DNA of 64,000 bases, taken from the NCBI GenBank assembly GCA_963786985.1, contig CAWBBL010000018.1, positions 62,001 to 126,000 of the forward strand, read 5' to 3'. Positions 17,572-24,699 of the stretch are shown piece by piece (the stretch's first letter is position 1; every line of letters begins with the position of its first letter). This DNA comes from Desertimonas sp963786985. GTDB taxonomy: Bacteria; Actinomycetota; Acidimicrobiia; Acidimicrobiales; Ilumatobacteraceae. Below the pieces are notes generated by a model that saw only the letters and a program-made list of their open reading frames with translations, made no database searches and was not told where the DNA came from. Made by a program: the position numbers and the translations under genes.

Positions 17572-18375
17572 ATGTTCAACCTCGTCAAGAAGTGGTGGAA
17601 GTACCTGACGGCGAAGCTGACCGGGTCGTTCAACGAGCGCGCCGACCCCAAGGTGCAGCTGGAGCAGGCGATCACCGAGGCGCGCAGTGCCCACATCCGG
17701 CTGCGCGAGCAGGCCGCCAACGTGATCGCCAACCAGAAGCAGAGCGAGCTGCGGCTCAACTCCAAACTCTCCGAACTGGAGAAGCTCAACGCCAACGCCC
17801 GCCAGGCACTGGTGATGGCCGCCGACGCCGAGAAGGTCGGCGACTCGGCGAAGGCCGAGCAGTACACGTCTGCCGCCGAGACGATCGCCAACCAGCTGAT
17901 CCAGGTCGAAAAGGACGTTGACAGCCTCAAGTCGTTGGTTTTCGAGTCGGCCAAGGCGTCCGACCAGGCCAAGGCGGCCGTCGAGCAGAACTCCAGATTG
18001 CTCCAGGAGAAGATCGCCGAGAAGTCCAAGCTGCTCTCGCAACTCGACCAGGCGAAGATGCAGGAAGAGATGAACTCGGCGATGGCCCAGCTCAACGAGC
18101 ACATCGGGGCCGACGTACCGTCGTTCGAAGAGGTGCGCGAGAAGATCGAGGCGCGCTACACCCGGGCCAAGGCCCATGCCGAGCTCAGCGAGTCGTCGGT
18201 GGAGTCGCGGGTGCTCGAGGTCGAGCAGGCGACGGCGAACGTCGAAGCGCAGAGCCGCCTCAGCCAGCTGCGCTCAGAGCTCGGTCTCGATACTGCCCAA
18301 GCAACAGCACCCGGTGCCGAACCGGCTGCCGCCGAGCAGCCCGCCGCCGCCGAGCAGCCGACACCGGAGTCCTAG
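17572..18375 (+). CDS. pspA: PspA/IM30 membrane-stress protein
   Basis: This 267-residue protein is almost wholly alpha-helical, with an amphipathic N-terminus (residues 1-20) and long coiled coils (about 25-220), typical of PspA/Vipp1 ESCRT-III-like proteins that coat damaged membranes. The D-P-K-V-Q-L-E-Q-A-I segment matches the conserved start of helix 1. The C-terminus adds an Ala/Glu/Pro-rich tail with repeated A-A-E-Q-P. The frame is open further upstream, but ATG 17572 gives the family N-terminus. It is the last gene of the envelope cluster, followed by a terminator-like hairpin. Confidence 0.9.
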   Translation: MFNLVKKWWKYLTAKLTGSFNERADPKVQLEQAITEARSAHIRLREQAANVIANQKQSELRLNSKLSELEKLNANARQALVMAADAEKVGDSAKAEQYTSAAETIANQLIQVEKDVDSLKSLVFESAKASDQAKAAVEQNSRLLQEKIAEKSKLLSQLDQAKMQEEMNSAMAQLNEHIGADVPSFEEVREKIEARYTRAKAHAELSESSVESRVLEVEQATANVEAQSRLSQLRSELGLDTAQATAPGAEPAAAEQPAAAEQPTPES

Positions 18376-18417
18376 TTCGGCCGGCCCGATGCCGTTCCGT
18401 GACGGGTGGTGGTGGCG

Positions 18418-18459
18418 GTCCCGACCACGCGGACTGAAGCGTGGTCGATGTGTCGGGAC
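18418..18459. terminator. Terminator-like nested inverted repeat
   Basis: CGACCACGC (18422-18430) pairs with GCGTGGTCG (18439-18447) over an 8-base loop. A competing pair GTCCCGAC/GTCGGGAC occupies 18418-18425 and 18452-18459. It lies between the convergent pspA and GH114-like genes. Confidence 0.6.
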
Positions 18460-18510
18460 TTCATGGGGTGCCAGCGCTCGACGCGGCGACAGAGACGGGT
18501 TGGCCTGACG

Positions 18511-19297
18511 TCAGCAGGTGTCGTAGATGAAGGTCGGCGAGTCGGGAGTGCCGACTTCGACGTCGCGGCGGACGACAGCAACATCGTCACCGATCGCGTC
18601 ACACGCTGCGGCGAAGCCGTCGGCGGTGTACTCGATAGCGAGGACGTTGTCGCCGAACACCTCGGTGTAGGCGTCGCACTCGTCGTACCGGCCGCACTCT
18701 TCGGCGATGGCGAAGTCGAAGCCGACGACCTCGAGAGAGACTTCGGCACCCAAGCTCCGGCGTGTTCTTCTGGCCCGCGGCCAGGCCCACTGAGTGGGCG
18801 TAGCTGGTGAGCGCCGCGGCATAGGCAACCGCCTCGTCCTGACCGAACGGCACGTCGAAGCGCGTCCACGAGTCGAGGTTGTCGAACTCGACTGCATCGA
18901 AACCCTTGCTGGCGCACGTGTCGATCATCGATGCGATGTGCCGCGTCGCCTTGACCCGCGCCGCCTCACTGGACAGGTCGACGGCGTACTCGCCGTCCCA
19001 GTTCGGATCGTCACCGAGCTCGGAGAGCACGAGCTCGGCCGGCCAGTTGGCGCGCTCGTCCGGTCGATCGACGCCGGCTTCATCGGGTTGGGTCTGGAAG
19101 GCGTTGACGTAGCAGATCGAGTACGCGGTGCCCGGCATCAACGGCACGCCGGCGAACCAGTCGCGCGACACCACGGTGACCCCTCCGGCCGGCACGTAAT
19201 CACCGCCGATCTGGTAGTCGAACTGCGCATTCGGAGGTGGCGGCGGAGCCGAGGCCATCACCGCGACAGCGGCAAGCGCCACCACCACGAGGTTCAC
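18511..19297 (-). CDS. GH114-like secreted protein (polygalactosaminidase family), frameshifted
   Basis: A hydrophobic signal segment (residues 1-18) is followed by a TIM-barrel like that of endo-alpha-1,4-polygalactosaminidase (GH114): F-D-Y-Q-I-G-G, a Y-V-N-A-F-Q strand, G-F-D-A-V-E-F-D-N-L-D with the acidic pair, and G-L-A-A-G-Q-K-N. The frame breaks at a C triplet (18749-18751). Removing one C joins N-T-P-E-L-G to A-E-V-S-L-E-V-V-G-F-D-F-A and continues to the stop at 18511, about 261 residues in all. Without repair the frame ends at 18599. The likely role is hydrolysis of an amino-sugar polymer in the matrix or wall (family inference). Confidence 0.78.
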
Positions 19298-19304
19298 GTC
19301 GACA

Positions 19305-19757
19305 TCATGGCGTCGCCGCGGCCAGCGGGCGGGGTTCGTGGATGACGCCCAGTGCCGCGTCGACGATGACCGTGATCTCGACGTGCATCCCGTCGGGGTC
19401 TTCGAACCACAGACTGTGGAAGGCGCCGAGGTCCTCGACTGCTCCGTCGCACGCCCCGCGCTCGACGAGCCGCTGGCGGATCACCTGAAACGCGGTCGCC
19501 GACTCGGCCGTCAGCGCGACGTGATCGAGGTGTCCACGGTCGAACATCCTCGGCAGGGCGGCGCCGTGTGGATTGCCGGACACTTCGACAGGATGCAACC
19601 AGGACCGTGGTCCAGTGCGCAGGATCGCGTGGCGGAACGCCGGCGTCGCCTCCTCGAACAAGACGTCCACCTCGAAGACGCTCCGATAGAAGTCGATGAA
19701 CCGGCGGAGGTCGTCAGTGAGGACGGCGACATGGTTGATTCCATCGAGCAACTGCAC
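19305..19757 (-). CDS. VOC-family (glyoxalase-like) protein
   Basis: A 150-residue vicinal oxygen chelate protein with two beta-alpha-beta-beta-beta modules. It starts I-N-H-V-A-V-L-T-D-D and has H-L-D-H-V-A-L in the middle and F-E-D-P-D-G-M-H-V-E-I at the end, where His and Glu are the usual metal ligands. The substrate is unknown. Its GTG start directly follows the TGA of the TetR gene, so the two are cotranscribed and the regulator probably controls this enzyme. Confidence 0.88.
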   Translation of the reverse strand: MQLLDGINHVAVLTDDLRRFIDFYRSVFEVDVLFEEATPAFRHAILRTGPRSWLHPVEVSGNPHGAALPRMFDRGHLDHVALTAESATAFQVIRQRLVERGACDGAVEDLGAFHSLWFEDPDGMHVEITVIVDAALGVIHEPRPLAAATP

Positions 19758-20345
19758 TCACGACTCCCTTGCTGCGGCGCGCCCTCGCGCCCCCTCGATG
19801 ATCAGGTCGATGGCGATCGTCGCTGTTTCGGCCGCTTCCCTGCCGTCCAATCCCCAGACGTCGCGCAAGGTCTGCCAAGCCGCCGCCGAGGTGAGCAGTT
19901 GCAGGGCGGCCGCGACGTGCCGTGCTGAGCGGCGGTCGAGCCCGGGCACTTCGTTGTGCACAAGAGTCTCGGCTGATCGACGACGGTCGTCATTGTGGGC
20001 GAGTCGTGCATCGCGACCCTCGGGGGCGACGAGCAACTCGTGGATCACCGGGGCGATCTCGTCGAAGCCCGGGAACAGTCGCTCGATGAGTCCGACGACG
20101 TCGTCGCGCCGGGTGGGTCGCTCGCCGTCGAAGCCGACGCGAGCGTTCGCCCAGTCGAAGACGGCCGTCAACAGCGCATCACGCGTCGGGAAGTGTCGGT
20201 ACACCGTTCGTTCCGGGACGTCGGCAGCCTTGGCCACCCGGGCGAACGTCAATTCGTGCCCCTCGGCGAGTACTTGGGCGACACCTTCCAGCACGCGCTC
20301 GCGCACGAGCGCAACACGTGCCTCTTGCAGCGTTCCTGCCGTCAT
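19758..20345 (-). CDS. TetR-family transcriptional regulator
   Basis: A 195-residue regulator. The N-terminal helix-turn-helix (about residues 15-60) includes L-T-F-A-R-V-A-K-A-A-D-V-P-E-R-T-V-Y-R-H-F, the TetR signature. The C-terminal ligand domain is variable. It heads a two-gene unit with the VOC protein. An inverted repeat over its start codon is a candidate self-operator. Confidence 0.92.
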   Translation of the reverse strand: MTAGTLQEARVALVRERVLEGVAQVLAEGHELTFARVAKAADVPERTVYRHFPTRDALLTAVFDWANARVGFDGERPTRRDDVVGLIERLFPGFDEIAPVIHELLVAPEGRDARLAHNDDRRRSAETLVHNEVPGLDRRSARHVAAALQLLTSAAAWQTLRDVWGLDGREAAETATIAIDLIIEGARGRAAARES

Positions 20346-20381
20346 GACAGTGATACTGCCATAACGACAGCGGAACTGTCA
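20345..20381. promoter_or_regulatory. Candidate TetR operator
   Basis: TGACAGT (20345-20351) and ACTGTCA (20375-20381) form an inverted repeat that begins at the TetR start codon. An inner CAGTGATACTG is itself nearly palindromic. The arrangement suits autorepression. Confidence 0.5.
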
Positions 20382-20385
20382 ATGC

Positions 20386-21480
20386 TTAGCGTGGCATCAC
20401 GACGAGATCGTCGCGGTGGATCACCTCGTGCACGACACCGTCGGGAAGATCGCGGGTGTTCATGCCCTTGATCTTGCGCAATTGGGTCGCATCGACGAAC
20501 ACCATGCCGCGGGCGAACGGCGTGCCATCGGTGCTGCGCACCTCGACAGTGTCGCCGTCGAAGAAGCTGCCCTCGACGGCCACGACGCCGGCCGGTAGCA
20601 GGGACGTGTTGCGCTCCACGAGTGCCCGGCGGGCGCCGTCGTCGACGATCACCGCCCCAGCGGTGTGGGCGGCGAAGGCGATCCACAACTTGCGCGCCGT
20701 GAGGCTGCGTCGACGCGCCTCGAACCGCGTCCCGACCGATTCGCCGGCCGCCGCGGCGGCCAGCACACCAGGACGCGAAGCGTTGGCGATCACCGTCGGC
20801 ACTCCCGACCACGAGGCGATGCGCGCCGCCTCCAACTTGCTCGCCATGCCCCCACTCCCCCGGCCACTCCCGCCCCTTCCGGCGGAGATCGACAGCAGCG
20901 GATCCTCGGCCGCGACCTCGCGGATCAGTTCGGCATCGGCGTACACCCGCGGATCGGCGGTGAACAGTCCGTCGAGGTCGGTCAACAGGACGAGGAGAGC
21001 GGCGCCGACGTTGTGCGACACAAGCGCCGCCAGGCGGTCGTTGTCGCCATAGCGGATCTCGTCGGAGGCGATGGCGTCGTTCTCGTTGACGATCGGTACG
21101 GCGCCGAGGGTGAGCAGGCGGGTCAGGGTCCGCCTGGCGTGCAGGTACTGGCGGCGATCGACGAAGTCGTGGGGTACGAGCAGCGCCTGCGCTGGCACGA
21201 GGCCGTGCTCGGCGAGCGCGTCGTCCCAGCTGCGCATCAGCCGTGCCTGACCGGCGGCGGCGATCGCCTGCAGCGTGGCCATGTCCGTCGGCCGCTTGTC
21301 GAGTCCGAGAGCCGCGACTCCGGCGGCGACGGCACCCGACGACACGACGATGACGTCGTGACCGCCAGCGCGCAGCGCGGCAACGTCGGCGGCGAGCTTC
21401 ACGAGCGCCGACTGGTCGATGACGCCGCCTTCGTCGGTGACCGACGACGTCCCGACCTTGACGACGAGCGGGGCGTTCAT
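20386..21480 (-). CDS. proB: Glutamate 5-kinase
   Basis: ProB phosphorylates glutamate in the first step of proline synthesis. The 364-residue protein has an amino acid kinase domain (V-V-K-V-G-T-S-S-V-T at the start, S-S-G-A-V-A-A-G, N-E-N-D-A-I, G-S-G-R-G-S-G-G-M-A-S-K-L-E-A-A). A C-terminal PUA domain (about residues 270-364) is typical of the long form. ATG 21480 is chosen because it gives the family N-terminus. The frame upstream is non-homologous and repeat-derived. It lies downstream of obgE in the conserved actinobacterial order. Confidence 0.95.
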   Translation of the reverse strand: MNAPLVVKVGTSSVTDEGGVIDQSALVKLAADVAALRAGGHDVIVVSSGAVAAGVAALGLDKRPTDMATLQAIAAAGQARLMRSWDDALAEHGLVPAQALLVPHDFVDRRQYLHARRTLTRLLTLGAVPIVNENDAIASDEIRYGDNDRLAALVSHNVGAALLVLLTDLDGLFTADPRVYADAELIREVAAEDPLLSISAGRGGSGRGSGGMASKLEAARIASWSGVPTVIANASRPGVLAAAAAGESVGTRFEARRRSLTARKLWIAFAAHTAGAVIVDDGARRALVERNTSLLPAGVVAVEGSFFDGDTVEVRSTDGTPFARGMVFVDATQLRKIKGMNTRDLPDGVVHEVIHRDDLVVMPR

Positions 21481-21483
21481 TTT

Positions 21484-21523
21484 GGCCGCTCGCTCGCTGG
21501 CGCTCGCTCGTCCGCATCGGTCA
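21484..21523 (+). repeat. 40-bp repeat, left member of a pair flanking obgE
   Basis: A 40-bp segment starting GGCCGCTCGCTCGCTGGCGC just upstream of proB. Its reverse complement, with one mismatch, occurs at 22877-22916 on the other side of obgE. Confidence 0.85.
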
Positions 21524-21562
21524 ACGGGTGGCGCCCCGTTGCTCGTATCGGCTGACGCGCTC

Positions 21563-22816
21563 TCACTCTCGATACTCGAAGCTGAATTCGCCGATCCACA
21601 CGACATCACCGTCGGTCGCGCCTGCTCGGGCGAGTTGTTTGTGCACCCCCAAGCGGTCGAGCCGGTGGCTGATGTAGGTCGTCGCCTCCGGCGTCGACAC
21701 GTCGTTGAGAGCGACCGTCCGCTCGACGTCCCGGCCGGAAACTCGGAATTCGTGCTCACCGATGCGCTCGACGAGCGACCCGCTCGGAGTGGGACGTAGC
21801 AGGACCACCCCTTCGCGCGGGGCGACCTGCGCTCGCGACTCGTGGACGACGGTAGCCATCGCCCCGACCAACCGGCGCACGCCGTCTCCGGTCACCGCCG
21901 AAATGACGAGCCGGGCGTCACCATCGGCGCCGAAGTCGCCGACATCGGTCACGAGGTCGGCCTTCGTCCCGACGACAAGACGCGGACGGCTGAGCAGCTC
22001 AGGGCGATAGTTGGCCAGTTCGGCGAGCAGCACACGCTCCTGCTCAACCGGCGGGGTGCCGTCGAGGGACGCCAGGTCGACGAGCAGGCAGAGGACTCGC
22101 GCCCGTTCGACATGGCGCAGGAAGCGATGACCGAGGCCCTTGCCGTCGCTCGCTCCTTCGATCAGGCCGGGAATGTCGGCGACGACGAACTCCGTGTCCT
22201 CGTCGAGACGCACGACGCCGAGGTTCGGTTCCAGCGTGGTGAACGGGTAGTCGGCGATCTTCGGTTTGGCCGCCGAGATGACACTGATCAACGTGCTCTT
22301 GCCGACGTTGGGGAAGCCGACGAGGGCGACATCGGCCATCAATTGCAGCTCGAGTTTGAGCCAGCGCTCCTCACCATGCTCGCCTTGCTCGGCGAACGAC
22401 GGGGCGCGGCGCTGGTTGGTGAGGAATCGGGCGTTGCCCCGTCCGCCGCGGCCGCCGGCAGCGGCCCGCCAGCGATCGCCGTGGTTCCACAACTCGGCGA
22501 GCATTTCGCCGGTGTACAGGTCGCGCACGACGGTGCCCTCGGGGACGGTCACGAGCTCGTCGTCGCCGCCGCGGCCGTGCATGTCCTTACCCTTGCCGTG
22601 CACGCCGCTGCCCGCGCGTCGATGAGGATGATCGCGAAAGGCCAGTAATGAGGCAACGTTGTGGTCGGCCACGAGCCACACGTCGCCGCCCCGGCCGCCG
22701 TCGCCGCCATTCGGTCCGCCCTTGGCGACAGGGCCTTCCCGGCGGAACGACACACAGCCGGCGCCCCCGTCCCCGCCGCGCACGTTGAGCTGCGCCTCGT
22801 CGACGAACTGGGACAT
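21563..22816 (-). CDS. obgE: GTPase Obg
   Basis: Obg is an essential ribosome-associated GTPase. The 417-residue protein has the Gly-rich Obg domain (residues about 1-158, repeated G-G-D/x-G-G-x-G), a G domain with G1 G-F-P-N-V-G-K-S-T, G3 D-I-P-G-L-I-E-G-A and G4-like T-K-A-D, and the C-terminal OCT domain found in Gram-positives. ATG 22816 follows a TAGCTT -10 box by 7 bases, so it has its own promoter. It is normally downstream of rpmA, but here a reversed gene and repeats intervene. Confidence 0.96.
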   Translation of the reverse strand: MSQFVDEAQLNVRGGDGGAGCVSFRREGPVAKGGPNGGDGGRGGDVWLVADHNVASLLAFRDHPHRRAGSGVHGKGKDMHGRGGDDELVTVPEGTVVRDLYTGEMLAELWNHGDRWRAAAGGRGGRGNARFLTNQRRAPSFAEQGEHGEERWLKLELQLMADVALVGFPNVGKSTLISVISAAKPKIADYPFTTLEPNLGVVRLDEDTEFVVADIPGLIEGASDGKGLGHRFLRHVERARVLCLLVDLASLDGTPPVEQERVLLAELANYRPELLSRPRLVVGTKADLVTDVGDFGADGDARLVISAVTGDGVRRLVGAMATVVHESRAQVAPREGVVLLRPTPSGSLVERIGEHEFRVSGRDVERTVALNDVSTPEATTYISHRLDRLGVHKQLARAGATDGDVVWIGEFSFEYRE

Positions 22817-22823
22817 CTGCACC

Positions 22824-22829
22824 AAGCTA
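22824..22829 (-). promoter_or_regulatory. -10 box of obgE
   Basis: TAGCTT on the minus strand ends 7 bases before the obgE ATG and supports leaderless transcription independent of rplU-rpmA. Confidence 0.5.
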
Positions 22830-22876
22830 CAAAGCGGGAAGGGATGCTCGGGTGCGAGCGACCGAGCGCCAGCCGA

Positions 22877-22916
22877 TGACCGATGCGAACGAGCGAGCGC
22901 CAGCGAGCGAGCGGCC
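22877..22916 (-). repeat. 40-bp repeat, right member of the pair flanking obgE
   Basis: Reverse complement of 21484-21523 with one mismatch. It runs directly into the 29-bp tandem repeat. Confidence 0.85.
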
Positions 22917-22921
22917 AGCCA

Positions 22922-23007
22922 CGGCCTGCGTGGCCGGGGAACGCAATGAGCGGCCTGCGTGGCCGGGGAACGCAATGAGCGGCCTGCGTGGCCGGGGAAC
23001 GCAATGA
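22922..23007. repeat. Tandem repeat, 3 x 29 bp (C-element)
   Basis: Three head-to-tail copies of a 29-bp unit start at 22922, 22951 and 22980, with key parts CGGCCTGCGTGGCCGGGG and AACGCAATGAG. The last copy lacks one base. Each unit has an internal GGCC...GGCC symmetry. Single related copies occur at 42935-42994 and 58579-58636. There are no spacers, so this is not a CRISPR array. Confidence 0.95.
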
Positions 23008-23014
23008 TGGTCCG

Positions 23015-23998
23015 GTGACGAAGTCGGATGCCGGTTCCCCCGTCGAGCTGGAGGTCGGCGATCGCACGGTGCGCATCAGCAGCCCGCAGCGGGTGTACTT
23101 CCCGGCGCGCGGTGAGACCAAGCTCGACCTGGCGCGCTACTACCTCGCCGTGTCGGACGGGATCGTGCGAGCGCTGCGTGACCGACCGTGCATGCTGCAC
23201 CGCTTTCCGACCGGTGTGACCGGCGAGAAGGTCCACCAGAAGCGCCTCCCGAGCGGCGCTCCCGAATGGGTTCGGACGGTTCGGGTGCACTTCCCACGGT
23301 GGAATCGGACCGCCGATGAGCTGTGCGTCCAGCACCCGGCGGACGTCGTCTGGGCGGTGCAGATGTCCACCGTCGAGTTCCACCCGTGGAACTCGCGGCG
23401 CTTCGACGTCGAGCGACCCGACGAGTGGCGGATCGACCTCGACCCAATGCCCGAGGCGACCTTCGCCGACGTGCGGCGCATCGCCCACCTCGCCCATGAA
23501 GTACTCGACGAGCTCGGAGCCGTCGGTTGGCCGAAGACGTCAGGCGGCAAGGGCCTGCACATCTACGTGCGCATCCCCCCGACCCACGGGTTCGCCGACG
23601 TCCGGCGGGCAGCGCTGGCCTTCGCCCGCGAGGTCGAGCGCCGGGCCAACGGACTCGTCGACCTCACGTGGTGGCGCAAGGACCGCGATCCGGCGACGGT
23701 GTTCGTCGACTACAACCAGAACGCCCGCGATCACACGATTCGTTCGGCGTACTCGGTCCGCGGCGTCCCCGACGCAGTCGTGTCGACGCCGATCCGCTGG
23801 GACGAGATCGACGCCGCCGAACCGCAGGACTTCACGATCGCCACGGTGCCGCCACGCTTCGCCGAACTGGGCGATCTCCACGAAGGGATCGACGCGGCCG
23901 TGTTCGCCATCGACGTACTGCTGGAGTGGGCGGAGCGTGACGCCCGTGCCGGAGTTGGCGACGCTCCGGAGCCTGACGGAGTCGCCGACGGCGACTGA
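23015..23998 (+). CDS. LigD-type polymerase/primase domain protein
   Basis: A stand-alone LigD polymerase domain (archaeo-eukaryotic primase fold), 327 residues from GTG 23015. The metal-binding D-L-D-P motif (W-R-I-D-L-D-P), the S-G-G-K-G-L-H-I-Y-V motif and the W-W-R-K-D-R-D-P segment are present. Such proteins work with Ku and a ligase in non-homologous end joining. Neither partner is in this window. The GTG at 22988 would translate the tandem repeat and is rejected. It sits on the opposite strand between rpmA and obgE, breaking a normally tight operon and leaving a 23-99 bp gap crowded with repeats, so it may be an insertion. Confidence 0.9.
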   Translation: MTKSDAGSPVELEVGDRTVRISSPQRVYFPARGETKLDLARYYLAVSDGIVRALRDRPCMLHRFPTGVTGEKVHQKRLPSGAPEWVRTVRVHFPRWNRTADELCVQHPADVVWAVQMSTVEFHPWNSRRFDVERPDEWRIDLDPMPEATFADVRRIAHLAHEVLDELGAVGWPKTSGGKGLHIYVRIPPTHGFADVRRAALAFAREVERRANGLVDLTWWRKDRDPATVFVDYNQNARDHTIRSAYSVRGVPDAVVSTPIRWDEIDAAEPQDFTIATVPPRFAELGDLHEGIDAAVFAIDVLLEWAERDARAGVGDAPEPDGVADGD

Positions 23999-24006
23999 CG
24001 CCGCCG

Positions 24007-24261
24007 TCAGCTCACCGGAAGGACGTCGACGACCTTGCGGTTCTTGCGCTCGCCGAACTTCACCGAACCGTCGACGAGGGAGAACAGCGTGTCGTCGCCA
24101 CCGATGCCGACGTTGCGTCCGGGGTGCACCTTGGTCCCGCGCTGACGGACGATGATCGTGCCGGCAGTGATCTGCGTGCCGTCGAAGACCTTCACGCCGA
24201 GGCGCTGGGCGTTGGAATCGCGACCGTTGCGGGTCGACCCGCCACCTTTCGTCTTGGACAT
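24007..24261 (-). CDS. rpmA: Ribosomal protein bL27
   Basis: An 84-residue large-subunit protein with the classic start M-S-K-T-K-G-G-G-S-T-R-N-G-R-D-S and the G-V-K-V-F-D-G and G-T-I-I-V-R-Q-R-G-T-K-V-H-P-G motifs. The N-terminus reaches the peptidyl-transferase centre. It lies 21 bases after rplU. The stop is convergent with the LigD-like gene, 8 bases apart. Confidence 0.98.
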   Translation of the reverse strand: MSKTKGGGSTRNGRDSNAQRLGVKVFDGTQITAGTIIVRQRGTKVHPGRNVGIGGDDTLFSLVDGSVKFGERKNRKVVDVLPVS

Positions 24262-24282
24262 CTCTGCGTACCCCTCGACTCG

Positions 24283-24600
24283 TTACTTGTTCTTCTGGGC
24301 GATCTTGGTGATCTCGACGACCGTGTAGCGCTGGCGATGGCCGTAGCGGCGGCGGTTGTTGGTGCGCCGCTTGTAGGTGAATCCGTTGATCTTCGGGCCC
24401 TTCGCCTCGCCGACCACGCGGCCGGTGACGGTGACGCCGGACAGCTGGTCGGGGGTGGCGAGCACGGTGTCGCCGTCGACGAGCAGCGTGGCGGTCAAGC
24501 TCACCTCGTCACCTTCGGCGGCATCGAGGAGGTCGACCTCGACCTGCTCACCCTCTGCCACCTTCTGCTGGTTGGCACCTGCGGAGATCACTGCGTACAT
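24283..24600 (-). CDS. rplU: Ribosomal protein bL21
   Basis: A 105-residue large-subunit protein. M-Y-A-V-I at the start and the C-terminal R-R-T-N-N-R-R-R-Y-G-H-R-Q segment match bL21. A TAGGCT hexamer lies 11 bases upstream on the minus strand (24612-24617) and could drive rplU-rpmA. Confidence 0.98.
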   Translation of the reverse strand: MYAVISAGANQQKVAEGEQVEVDLLDAAEGDEVSLTATLLVDGDTVLATPDQLSGVTVTGRVVGEAKGPKINGFTYKRRTNNRRRYGHRQRYTVVEITKIAQKNK

Positions 24601-24699
24601 AGCGATCGACCAGCCTATCGGCCCGTCCGTCGGTCGCGACCGCCCGCCGATCCGACAACCACAGGGTGCCGGTAGGCCGGCTCCATCGACACCCTTCGG

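Noticed and set aside
22922..23007. Short repeats resembling a CRISPR array
   Set aside because: The three 29-bp units are directly adjacent with no spacers, and no cas gene is nearby.
22988..23014. Upstream start of the LigD-like gene
   Set aside because: It would translate the last unit of the tandem repeat; GTG 23015 begins the conserved part.
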